Assembly: GCA_041688215.1 (NCBI GenBank)
Contig: JBDNIO010000004.1
Span: 1 to 52,014 of the forward strand
Direction of reading: 5' to 3'
DNA: 52,014 bases
Origin: JBDNIO01 sp041688215
GTDB taxonomy: Bacteria > Pseudomonadota > Gammaproteobacteria > Nevskiales > Salinisphaeraceae
The stretch's first letter is position 1; every line of letters begins with the position of its first letter. The notes under the pieces are model-generated. The model was not told where the DNA came from, did no database searches, and saw only the letters and a list, made by a program, of their open reading frames with translations. Below, in pieces: positions 16,139-24,368 of this stretch. A program made the translations under genes and the position numbers.

Positions 16139-16765
16139 CTATTTCCGCAACCACGCGTCGAGCACCGATGCTATCTGGGTTGCATCCTGATAGCCATGCG
16201 CCAACATGCGCGTATTTTCCCCGGTCTGGTACAGCAGCGTCGGAAATCCATCAATACCAAATTCCAGCCGTCGGGCCAGGTCATTCTGTGTTTGCATGCG
16301 CATTGCCTGACTCTGCATTTGCGTCAGAAAAGCCTGCGTGTCAACGCCTGTGGCAGAACTGGCGATACCAGCCAGAACCTGGGCGTCGGTAACATCCTCG
16401 TGCTGCAGATAAAACGCCGCCTGAATCGCCGCCAGGTAATCGAACACCTGCTCAGGGCGCTGATGCCGCATGCTCACCAGCGCGCGGCAGGAAGGTTCGG
16501 TGTCATAGGCAAAGCCTGCAGCAGGTTCGAAATTTACATTAAATTCCTGCCCGGTTTTATCCATCACCGTTTGCCAGTATTTGCCCAGCCCGGCACTTTG
16601 CTGCGCAGATAAAGCCGCACTGCCGCTGCGCAGTACACCGGCAATTATCTCGAATTCAACTTTGCCGGCATAGCGATGCCGGAGCTTATGCACCTCCGGC
16701 GAGAAAGCCCAGCACCAGGAACACATGGGGTCGGTGATGTAAATAATGCGGGATTGTGGCTGCAT
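16139..16765 (-). CDS. DsbA-family protein (FrnE-like thiol oxidoreductase)
   Basis: A 208-residue thioredoxin-fold protein with the redox motif C15-SW-C18 in ITDPMCSWCWAFSPE, an inserted helical domain and the cis-Pro region GIDGFPTLLYQ near residue 172. No signal peptide is present, so it is probably a cytoplasmic FrnE/COG3531-type oxidoreductase or isomerase acting on small thiols or proteins, rather than periplasmic DsbA. It lies between truD and the DUF6502 gene on the same strand; surE normally follows truD, so this gene and the DUF cluster are insertions in that conserved order. Confidence 0.82.
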   Translation of the reverse strand: MQPQSRIIYITDPMCSWCWAFSPEVHKLRHRYAGKVEFEIIAGVLRSGSAALSAQQSAGLGKYWQTVMDKTGQEFNVNFEPAAGFAYDTEPSCRALVSMRHQRPEQVFDYLAAIQAAFYLQHEDVTDAQVLAGIASSATGVDTQAFLTQMQSQAMRMQTQNDLARRLEFGIDGFPTLLYQTGENTRMLAHGYQDATQIASVLDAWLRK

Positions 16766-16798
16766 TTCACTGGCCTTGGGGAAGGCGGGGGGCGGTAC

Positions 16799-17845
16799 TC
16801 ATGTATTGATGAATTCGCGCAACAAGCTGGTTGCGAAGGCGCCGCTGGGCAGGGCGAATGCCAATACCAGGGTATCGGCTTGCGACCAGGACCAGCTGAG
16901 ATCCTGCGGGCGCACGCGCAAGGCCCGGCGCGCCTGTTTTACGCCGAAACGCTGCAGGCCGTCCAATAACTCGGGGTGCTGCATGCAAATACTTTCTTCC
17001 AGCGCCAGGGCTTTATCGCTGCTCAAGGGCTTGCCCGTGCCCGGCAAGGGGCCGCTGGGGTGAATGTCAAAAGCCTGCAGACGTGTCTCCAATACCTGTC
17101 GTTCTTCAGATTCTGTCGGCATGGGAAATACACTGTGGCTGGCATCCAGCATAACGGCCTCGCCCGGCAATAACTGATTCCAGGAACCGGCCCGCACCCG
17201 TTCACTGAGAACGGCGTTGAACAGCATTGAACGCGTTGCAGACAAGGCCATGCTGCGTGCCGTGCGTTTCAGACGCGCGCCTTTGAACAGGCGCCTTGCG
17301 GCTTCAAGATTGCGGCCATTGGAAAAACGCTGCTCGCCGAAATAGTTCGGCATGCCCTGATCGCGCAACCGGACCAGGGCCGACTCGATTGCGTCGCGCT
17401 CACCCCTGACTTCATGCAGGGTCAGAACAAACGCATTGCCCTGATGGGTGCCGCGCCGCAGCTTGCGGCTGTGACGCTTGCAGTGTAGCCATTCCACGCC
17501 GGGAATGGCCGGCAAATCGTCGCCGCTATTGGGTGTCGGCACCGAAAACCACTGCCGGGTTACGGCATGTTTGTCCTTGAGGCCGGAATAGCCCACATCC
17601 CGAACTTGCAGACCGAAGTGATCGGCCAGAAATCTGGCGATTTGCGGGCTGGTGTATCGGGTTTTCTCGACCTCGATCCAGAGGTGTTCGCCCTCGCCCG
17701 TGTGTTCCACGTCGAGCTGCTCGGTAACACGGAAGTCCCCGGGGCTACGTCGTATCAGGCCGGTCGTCACAGGCGCAGCGCCCTGTACGTATGCAAGCGC
17801 ATCCACCGGGGCGGTCTTAGAATGGGTCGCAGGTATCGAAACCAC
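16799..17845 (-). CDS. truD: tRNA pseudouridine(13) synthase TruD
   Basis: Makes pseudouridine at position 13 of tRNA(Glu). The length of 348 residues equals the family standard (E. coli 349). The catalytic aspartate is D91 in SGLKDKHAVTRQWFSV, and other family segments are RRSPGDFRVTE (32-42), GEGEHLWIEVEKT, RGTHQGNAFVLTL and GMPNYFGEQRFSNGRN. The likely start is a GTG at 17845, just 2 nt after the ftsB stop codon. In related genomes ispD and ispF occupy the space between ftsB and truD; here nothing lies between them. Confidence 0.94.
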   Translation of the reverse strand: MVSIPATHSKTAPVDALAYVQGAAPVTTGLIRRSPGDFRVTEQLDVEHTGEGEHLWIEVEKTRYTSPQIARFLADHFGLQVRDVGYSGLKDKHAVTRQWFSVPTPNSGDDLPAIPGVEWLHCKRHSRKLRRGTHQGNAFVLTLHEVRGERDAIESALVRLRDQGMPNYFGEQRFSNGRNLEAARRLFKGARLKRTARSMALSATRSMLFNAVLSERVRAGSWNQLLPGEAVMLDASHSVFPMPTESEERQVLETRLQAFDIHPSGPLPGTGKPLSSDKALALEESICMQHPELLDGLQRFGVKQARRALRVRPQDLSWSWSQADTLVLAFALPSGAFATSLLREFINT

Positions 17846-17847
17846 AG

Positions 17848-18129
17848 TTATTCCTGCGGTTCGACGACAAGGTAGAAATCTTCATCCTTGCGCACCATAC
17901 CCAGATCCGCACGCGCACGGCCCTCCATGGCGGCGCTGCCTTCTTTCAGATCAGAAATTTCTGCTTCGAGATTGTTATTGCGGGTGGCGAAGGTCTGATT
18001 CTGTTCACGCACCTCGGATATTTCATTTTGCAGACGATGTATTTCCGAGTAACCGCCGTCAGCAATCCACAGCCGGTATTGCAATCCGGCAAATATCAAA
18101 CACAGACCTATGAACGCAATGCGATACAT
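17848..18129 (-). CDS. ftsB: Cell division protein FtsB
   Basis: A small bitopic divisome protein that joins FtsL and FtsQ. From the ATG at 18129 it has 93 residues: a short N-terminus, one membrane helix (IAFIGLCLIFAGLQYRLWI), then a coiled coil (IHRLQNEISEVREQNQTFA, NNNLEAEISDLKEG) and the conserved GRARADLGMVRKDEDFY end. In-frame starts at 18153 (ATG) and 18165 (GTG) would add 8-12 residues; I prefer 18129 because the helix then begins near residue 3, as in Pseudomonas and E. coli. It lies downstream of eno, as usual. Confidence 0.9.
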   Translation of the reverse strand: MYRIAFIGLCLIFAGLQYRLWIADGGYSEIHRLQNEISEVREQNQTFATRNNNLEAEISDLKEGSAAMEGRARADLGMVRKDEDFYLVVEPQE

Positions 18130-18184
18130 TTCCAGAGTGTAACGCAAGCCCATCGCCGCTTGCACCTGTTCTTACGCAAACGGA

Positions 18185-19462
18185 TCAGACCGGAAATGCG
18201 TCACGGCCAGGGTATTGCGCACGATCACCCAACTGGGCCTCGATACGCAACAGTCGGTTGTATTTGGCGATGCGGTCAGAACGCGACATGGAGCCGGTCT
18301 TGATTTGCGTGGCCGTGGTGGCCACCGCCAGATCCGCGATGGTGCTGTCTTCGGTCTCGCCGGAGCGATGCGAAACCACCGCGGCGTAGTCCGAGCGCGT
18401 TGCCAGATCAATGGCGCGCAGGGTTTCGGTGAGGGTGCCGATCTGATTGGGCTTGATCAGAATCGCGTTGGCCACGCCGGCCTCGATGCCCTTTTGCAGG
18501 ATGCGGGTATTGGTAACAAAGAGATCATCGCCCACCAGTTGTACTTTGCTGCCCAGGCGTTCGGTTAACAGGCGCCAGCCGTCCCAGTCGGCCTCGTCCA
18601 TCCCGTCTTCTATGGTAAGAATCGGATAGTTGTCTACCAGCTCGGCCAGATAATCTACAAAGCCGGCCGAATCAAAACTTTTGCCCTCGGATTCCAGTAG
18701 ATACTTGCCATCGCTGTGGAACTCGGTGCTGGCCACATCCAGCCCCAGCCAGACATTTTCGCCCGGCTTGTAACCGGCGGCCTCAATGGCCTGCACCAGC
18801 GTGTCGAGCGCGGCGGCGTTGGAGGGCAGATCGGGCGCGAAGCCGCCCTCGTCGCCCACCGCTGTATTCAGGCCCTGGTCTTTCAGGATTTTCTTCAGAT
18901 GCTGAAAAATCTCGGCGCCGCAACGGATAGCCTCGGAAAACGTGGGCGCACCGGTGGGCAGAATCATGAATTCCTGCACATCGACGTTGTTATCGGCGTG
19001 CGCGCCGCCGTTGATCACATTCATCATGGGCACCGGCAATACGCGCGCGCTGTCGCCTGCCAGATGCGCATACAGCAGCTCATTGGCGTCGGCCGCGGCG
19101 GCGTGGGCCGTGGCCAGCGAAACACCGAGGATAGCGTTTGCGCCCAGGCGGGACTTGTTCTCCGTGCCGTCCAGATCGATCATCTTCTGGTCTATGCCGG
19201 CCTGGTCGTCTGTATCCAGGCCTTTCAACTTACGCGCCAGTTCACCGTTGATGTTGGCGATGGCTTTGGTAACGCCCTTGCCGCCATAGCGCTTGGCGTC
19301 CCCATCGCGCAATTCCACCGCTTCCAGACTGCCGGTGGACGCACCCGATGGGACCATGGCGTTGCCCACCGCCCCCGATTCCAGCACAACCTGCGCCGCA
19401 ACGGTGGGGTTGCCGCGTGAATCGATAATCTGCAACCCGGTGATTGATTTAATTTTTGACAT
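18185..19462 (-). CDS. eno: Enolase (phosphopyruvate hydratase)
   Basis: Interconverts 2-phosphoglycerate and phosphoenolpyruvate in glycolysis and belongs to the RNA degradosome in many gammaproteobacteria. It has 425 residues (E. coli 432). Magnesium ligands lie in WLGLDVAS (Asp), LTIEDGMDEADWDGW (Glu) and QLVGDDLFVTN (Asp). The catalytic lysine is in AILIKPNQIGTLTETL and the signature SHRSGETEDSTIADLAVA is complete. It is transcribed after kdsA with a 29-nt gap, in the conserved pyrG-kdsA-eno-ftsB order. Confidence 0.98.
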   Translation of the reverse strand: MSKIKSITGLQIIDSRGNPTVAAQVVLESGAVGNAMVPSGASTGSLEAVELRDGDAKRYGGKGVTKAIANINGELARKLKGLDTDDQAGIDQKMIDLDGTENKSRLGANAILGVSLATAHAAAADANELLYAHLAGDSARVLPVPMMNVINGGAHADNNVDVQEFMILPTGAPTFSEAIRCGAEIFQHLKKILKDQGLNTAVGDEGGFAPDLPSNAAALDTLVQAIEAAGYKPGENVWLGLDVASTEFHSDGKYLLESEGKSFDSAGFVDYLAELVDNYPILTIEDGMDEADWDGWRLLTERLGSKVQLVGDDLFVTNTRILQKGIEAGVANAILIKPNQIGTLTETLRAIDLATRSDYAAVVSHRSGETEDSTIADLAVATTATQIKTGSMSRSDRIAKYNRLLRIEAQLGDRAQYPGRDAFPV

Positions 19463-19491
19463 TAAGTAGCTATCCCAATAATTTGTTTATG

Positions 19492-20325
19492 CTAAATATT
19501 TAACTCTAGGTAAGGTTGCGACTTGACGGTGCGGTCAAGCACAGACAGCATTTCAAGCAAGGCACGAATTTTTGCCAGAGGCAGAGAATTCGGGCCATCA
19601 CAAAGCGCCTCATCCGGGCGCGGATGCGTCTCCATGAATAGTCCGGATACCCCCGCCGCGACTGCCGCCCGCGCCAGTACCGCAATGTGCTCACGCTGAC
19701 CGCCGGAAGACCCGCCTTGGCCACCGGGCAACTGCACCGAATGGGTGGCGTCAAACACCACCGGGCAACCGGTATTGCGCATGACGGCAAGGCCGCGCAT
19801 ATCCACCACCAGATTGTTGTATCCAAAGGAAGACCCGCGCTCGCACACCATGGTCTGCGTGCTGCCTGCCGCTTGCGCCTTGGCCACGACCTGCGACATT
19901 TCCCAGGGCGAGAGAAACTGGCCTTTCTTGATGTTTAGCGGCCGCCCGGCGCGCGCGGCCGCTTCGATTAAATCCGTTTGCCGGCACAAAAAAGCCGGGG
20001 TTTGCAGCACATCTGCGACCGCCGCGACGTCACTGATATGCTCGATTTCGTGAATATCGGTGAGCACCGGCACCCCGACCTGGGCGCGGACCGCGTCCAG
20101 CATTTGCAAGCCTGCGTCGATGCCGGGGCCGCGATAACTGGTGTGCGAGGTGCGATTGGCCTTGTCGAAAGAGCCCTTGAATATGTAAAGAATATTCAGC
20201 TCACGCGCGATTTCGGCCACATGGCCGGCCACTTCCACGCACATGTCCAGTGATTCCAGGCTATCCGGGCCTGCGATCAGAAACAGTGGCTGGTCGGGGC
20301 CGACATCAACGTTGCATAATTTCAT
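19492..20325 (-). CDS. kdsA: 3-deoxy-8-phosphooctulonate (KDO-8-P) synthase
   Basis: Condenses arabinose 5-phosphate with phosphoenolpyruvate to KDO-8-P, the precursor of the inner core sugar of lipopolysaccharide. The 277-residue length is standard. Motifs include FLIAGPDSLES near the N-terminus, FKGSFDKANRTS (about 49-60), RGPGIDAGL, LTDIHE and GLFMETHPRPDEALCDGPNS. It belongs functionally with the lipid A genes lpxA/B/D in the same block. It starts 11 nt after the pyrG stop codon, so the two are co-transcribed. Confidence 0.97.
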   Translation of the reverse strand: MKLCNVDVGPDQPLFLIAGPDSLESLDMCVEVAGHVAEIARELNILYIFKGSFDKANRTSHTSYRGPGIDAGLQMLDAVRAQVGVPVLTDIHEIEHISDVAAVADVLQTPAFLCRQTDLIEAAARAGRPLNIKKGQFLSPWEMSQVVAKAQAAGSTQTMVCERGSSFGYNNLVVDMRGLAVMRNTGCPVVFDATHSVQLPGGQGGSSGGQREHIAVLARAAVAAGVSGLFMETHPRPDEALCDGPNSLPLAKIRALLEMLSVLDRTVKSQPYLELNI

Positions 20326-20336
20326 GCGTTGATTAA

Positions 20337-21992
20337 TTAACTCCTGGCCTGATCGTGCGTTCTGGCGGCTTTAATAAAGCCGATAAACAGGGGATGCCCG
20401 GTGCGCGGCGTAGAGGTAAATTCGGGATGAAACTGGCAGCCGATAAACCAGGGGTGGTCGGGCAGTTCGACTATCTCAACCAGGTTGTCGTCCACCGAAA
20501 AGCCGGCAACCAGTAAGCCCTTGTCTGCCAGTACGTCGCGATAGTGGTTATTGAATTCGTAGCGATGGCGATGGCGTTCCAGTACTTCATCAGTGTTGTA
20601 CAGCGATGCGGAACGGCTTCCCGGCACCAGCCGGCAGCACTGCTCGCCCAGGCGCATGCTGCCGCCGAGGTTAGACGCGGCGCTGCGTTTTTGCACATCG
20701 CCTTCTGGGTTATGCCATTCGGTAACGAGCGCAATCACCGGATGCGGGGTTTCGCTTACAAATTCCGTGCTATGCGCAGCCTCCAAACCTGCCACGTTAC
20801 GCGCGAAATCAATCGCTGCCACCTGCATGCCCAGGCAGATGCCAAGGTAGGGAATATTGTTTTCGCGCGCATACCGCGCGGCGGCGATCTTGCCTTCGAT
20901 ACCGCGTTTGCCAAAGCCGCCGGGCACCAGAATAGCATCCACATTTGCAAGCACGGCAGCGCCTTCGCGCTCGACTACTGCCGAATCTATATAGACAATT
21001 TGTACCCGGGTTTGCGTGTGCAGGCCCGCGTGCGTCAGGGCTTCGTTTACTGATTTATAGGCATCCGCAAGGTCCACGTACTTGCCCACCATGGCCACCC
21101 GGACGTCTACATCCTGCTTGGCACGCGCGTCCACCACCTCGTTCCACGCGGATAAATCCGCCACTGGCAGGTTTAGTGCGAAGTGGTCAACGATTAGCTG
21201 GTCTAATTTCTGTTCCTGCAGCAGCCCCGGAATCTTGTAGATGTCGTCGACATCCCGGCCGGTTATCACGCCGGCGTCATGTACATTGGTAAACAGTGAA
21301 ATCTTGCGGCGCTCGCTTTCAGGCAGCGGCCGGTCGGTGCGGCACAGCAGGATATCCGGCTGGATGCCGATGGACCGCAGCTCCTTTACCGAATGCTGGG
21401 TGGGTTTGGTTTTCATCTCGCCGCTGGAGGGAATGTACGGCACCAGGGTGAGGTGCAGAAAGGCGACGCGCTGTCGCCCAAGCTCTACCCCCAGTTGCCG
21501 TATGGCCTCGAGAAAAGGCAGGCTTTCGATATCGCCCACGGTGCCGCCGATTTCCACCAGGCAAATATCCGCCCCTTCGCCGCCCTGAAGAATGCAACGC
21601 TTTATCTCGTCGGTAATATGGGGGATAACCTGAACCGTACCGCCAAGATAATCGCCCCGACGTTCCTTGTTTATAACGGTGTTATAAATTTGTCCGGTCG
21701 TGAAGTTGGACAGATGCGAAGTTCGGGTTTTAAGAAAGCGCTCGTAGTGGCCCAGATCCAAATCGGTTTCCGCCCCGTCGCGGGTGACATACACCTCGCC
21801 ATGCTGAAACGGGCTCATGGTGCCGGCGTCCACATTTATATAAGGATCGAGCTTGATCATCGCAATTTCGATGCCGCGTGATTCCAGCAAGGTGCCGAGC
21901 GACGCCGTTGCAATGCCCTTGCCCAGGGAGGACACGACCCCGCCGGTTACAAAGACAAATTTTGTTTCCCCATGAATGGGCGCCTGTGTCAT
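20337..21992 (-). CDS. pyrG: CTP synthase
   Basis: Aminates UTP to CTP using glutamine and ATP; CTP also feeds CdsA in this window. The 551 residues carry an N-terminal synthase domain with the P-loop-like FVTGGVVSSLGKGIA (about 13-28) and DPYINVDAGTMSPFQHGEV, and a C-terminal class I glutamine amidotransferase domain with nucleophile Cys in YLGICLGMQ and the His/Glu pair in CQFHPEFTS. The gene is intact. tilS ends 61 nt upstream and kdsA begins 11 nt downstream. Confidence 0.98.
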   Translation of the reverse strand: MTQAPIHGETKFVFVTGGVVSSLGKGIATASLGTLLESRGIEIAMIKLDPYINVDAGTMSPFQHGEVYVTRDGAETDLDLGHYERFLKTRTSHLSNFTTGQIYNTVINKERRGDYLGGTVQVIPHITDEIKRCILQGGEGADICLVEIGGTVGDIESLPFLEAIRQLGVELGRQRVAFLHLTLVPYIPSSGEMKTKPTQHSVKELRSIGIQPDILLCRTDRPLPESERRKISLFTNVHDAGVITGRDVDDIYKIPGLLQEQKLDQLIVDHFALNLPVADLSAWNEVVDARAKQDVDVRVAMVGKYVDLADAYKSVNEALTHAGLHTQTRVQIVYIDSAVVEREGAAVLANVDAILVPGGFGKRGIEGKIAAARYARENNIPYLGICLGMQVAAIDFARNVAGLEAAHSTEFVSETPHPVIALVTEWHNPEGDVQKRSAASNLGGSMRLGEQCCRLVPGSRSASLYNTDEVLERHRHRYEFNNHYRDVLADKGLLVAGFSVDDNLVEIVELPDHPWFIGCQFHPEFTSTPRTGHPLFIGFIKAARTHDQARS

Positions 21993-22053
21993 CTGGTATC
22001 CGATTTATCTGAAGGGTGGTCAAAAAATGCTGGCTGGCGGCAAGGCCGCAATG

Positions 22054-23406
22054 CTAGCTGAAAGCTTGGTCTGCGACAACGCTCGCAAGCCCGGCACCAG
22101 GCGGCGCGCCTTGCCACTGCAGGCAGGGGCGCGATGTATCGGTGTCAGAGAAAAACTGATCACTTTGCCAAAAGTCCGCGACCGCGATAATTTTATCGCC
22201 ATAAAAGACCAGCGGCAGCCTGGCGCGCACCCAGTCGGGTATTTTTGCCACCTGCAAAACCTGCTTCAGGCGCGTGTGATGACTGCGGCCATTGAGTTGC
22301 AGCCGCTCGCCGCCCTGTCTGAAACGCACGGAAAGCGAGCCTGTACTGATCGCGGCACGCACCTCAAGCCGGCCACAATCTGGCGGTAATTGCAGCGGCT
22401 TGCAGCCGTCCCAACTCAACTCGCAGTCGCCCGGAGGCGGCGCCAGTGCCGACATGGCAAACAACCACTGTTGATAACGGCGCAGTTCACAATTTGCCCA
22501 CGAAACCACCGGATGTGCCGCATGTTGATGTGTTTCCAATAGCTCACGCACCGCCTGCATATGCCGGTGATCGGGCGCGGGCAGTTGCAACTGACGTAGC
22601 CAGTAGCGGATTAAGTTATCCTGGCGCGGGGCGGACAGGATCATCAACTTATTGATAGACAAGCACTTCTCAACCGGCCCCTGGCAAAGCGCCGAATCCA
22701 TCGCGGCCAGCTCATCGGTTAGCCTGGTAGCATCGGCACACCAGGCGGCGGCGCGCGACAAACGCTGCTCAAACCCCGGCCAATATTGGTCCAGTGCGGG
22801 GCTGATACGCTGGCGCAGAAACGCCCTGGCCAGTTTGAGGTCCGCATTGCTGGGGTCCTCCACCCATTGCAGAGCGTGCTGTTGGGCGTATTCCTGCAAA
22901 TCTTGCCGGGAAATCTTTAACAGCGGTCGGGCAATTCTGCCGGCAGCAAATTCTGCCACCGCAGGCATGCCTGCCAGGCCGTGTATACCTGCGCCCCGCA
23001 GCGCCTGTAACAGAAATGTTTCCGCCTGATCCCGGGCATGCTGGGCGGTTAGCAGCACATCGCCTGGCTGCATGATTTCTGCCATGGCTGCATAGCGCGC
23101 GTCGCGGGCACTGGCTTCAGGGCCGCCGCCGCAAATATCGGGAACAACTGCGCAAACCTGCAGCGGCACCTGCCATTGTGCGCACCAGTATTCACAGTGT
23201 TGCTGCCAGGCATCGGCTTGCGCCTGCATGCCATGATTTACATGTACCGCGGTGACTTGCGCATCATTACGCAGTAAATGCAAAAGCACCGTGGAATCCA
23301 GGCCGCCACTGTAGGCAATACGGGTGTGGCCACCGTGCGTGTCCGGCAACGCCGCACGCACCTGCTGTTCCAGTGACACGGGCGATTCAGGTCTTGTAGT
23401 CCCCAT
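22054..23406 (-). CDS. tilS: tRNA(Ile)-lysidine synthase
   Basis: Attaches lysine to C34 of tRNA(Ile)(CAU), changing its codon reading from AUG to AUA; essential in most bacteria. The PP-loop ATPase motif SGGLDS is at residues 33-38 (AYSGGLDSTVLLHLL), with LLTAQHARDQAETFLL and RPLLKISRQDLQEYA further on, and the TilS-specific C-terminal domain (about 330-450, SVRFRQGGERLQL). The ATG at 23406 overlaps the accA end by 20 nt; a GTG at 23379 would avoid the overlap. It follows accA as in Pseudomonas. Confidence 0.94.
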   Translation of the reverse strand: MGTTRPESPVSLEQQVRAALPDTHGGHTRIAYSGGLDSTVLLHLLRNDAQVTAVHVNHGMQAQADAWQQHCEYWCAQWQVPLQVCAVVPDICGGGPEASARDARYAAMAEIMQPGDVLLTAQHARDQAETFLLQALRGAGIHGLAGMPAVAEFAAGRIARPLLKISRQDLQEYAQQHALQWVEDPSNADLKLARAFLRQRISPALDQYWPGFEQRLSRAAAWCADATRLTDELAAMDSALCQGPVEKCLSINKLMILSAPRQDNLIRYWLRQLQLPAPDHRHMQAVRELLETHQHAAHPVVSWANCELRRYQQWLFAMSALAPPPGDCELSWDGCKPLQLPPDCGRLEVRAAISTGSLSVRFRQGGERLQLNGRSHHTRLKQVLQVAKIPDWVRARLPLVFYGDKIIAVADFWQSDQFFSDTDTSRPCLQWQGAPPGAGLASVVADQAFS

Positions 23407-24352
23407 AGCGCATCAGGCGGTCATAACGCTGGGCGATCAGTTCGTCGGGGGAACTGGCGGTAAAGCGGTCGAGGTTACTCAGCATGCGTTCGCTCAGGGT
23501 TTTCATGATGGTTTGATAATCCCGATGTGCGCCGCCCAGGGGTTCGGGGATGATTTCGTCGACCAGGCCGAGGGTATGCAGATTCTCGGCGGTGACCTTC
23601 ATCGCCTCGGCCGCGGCGCGTGACTGATCCGCGCTTTTCCACAGGATCGAGGCGCAGCCTTCGGGGGAAATTACCGAATAAATACTGTGCTGAAGCATCG
23701 CGATATGGTCGCCCACGCCTATTGCCAGTGCCCCGCCGGAGCCGCCTTCGCCGATTACGGTGCAGATGATCGGTGTGCGCAGGCGTGCCATTTCAAACAA
23801 GTTGCGCGCGATGGCCTCGCTTTGATTGCGCTCTTCCGCGCCAATACCGGGATAAGCGCCCGGCGTATCGATTAGCGGGAACAACGGCAGTTTATAACGC
23901 TCGGCCATCTGCATCAGACGCAGCGCCTTGCGGTAGCCTTCGGGTTTGGGCATGCCGAAATTGCGGTAGACTTTTTCCTTGGTGTCGCGGCCTTTCTGCT
24001 GGCCGATGACCATCACTGGACGACCATCGAGCCGCGCCGGGCCACCCACTATGGCCGGATCATCCGCGAAATGGCGATCGCCGTGCAGCTCCTCGAAATC
24101 AGTAAACACGCCTTCGATGTAATCCATCGTATACGGGCGTTGCGGGTGGCGCGCAAGCTGCACCACCTGCCAGCTGGTCAGCTTGGCAAATATTTCCTGG
24201 GTAAGACCACGGCTTTTGGCTTCCAGACGGCCAATTTCTTCGCTCAGATTGACTTCGCTGCCATCGGCCACAAAACGCAATTCTTCTATTTTCTGCGTCA
24301 ATTCCGCGATCGGCTGTTCGAAGTCGAGATAATCCAGTTTCTTTTTTTTCAT
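23387..24352 (-). CDS. accA: Acetyl-CoA carboxylase carboxyltransferase subunit alpha
   Basis: With AccD it transfers carboxyl from biotin to acetyl-CoA, the first step of fatty acid synthesis. 321 residues against 319 in E. coli. Characteristic segments are LDFEQPIAEL near the N-terminus, HPQRPYTMDYI, FEELHGDRHFADDPAIVGG and the oxyanion/CoA region GEGGSGGALAIGVGD followed by YSVISPEGCASILWK. It lies just downstream of dnaE (16-nt gap), the standard gammaproteobacterial linkage. Confidence 0.98.
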   Translation of the reverse strand: MKKKKLDYLDFEQPIAELTQKIEELRFVADGSEVNLSEEIGRLEAKSRGLTQEIFAKLTSWQVVQLARHPQRPYTMDYIEGVFTDFEELHGDRHFADDPAIVGGPARLDGRPVMVIGQQKGRDTKEKVYRNFGMPKPEGYRKALRLMQMAERYKLPLFPLIDTPGAYPGIGAEERNQSEAIARNLFEMARLRTPIICTVIGEGGSGGALAIGVGDHIAMLQHSIYSVISPEGCASILWKSADQSRAAAEAMKVTAENLHTLGLVDEIIPEPLGGAHRDYQTIMKTLSERMLSNLDRFTASSPDELIAQRYDRLMRYGDYKT

Positions 24353-24368
24353 ATATTAAAATCGCGGG

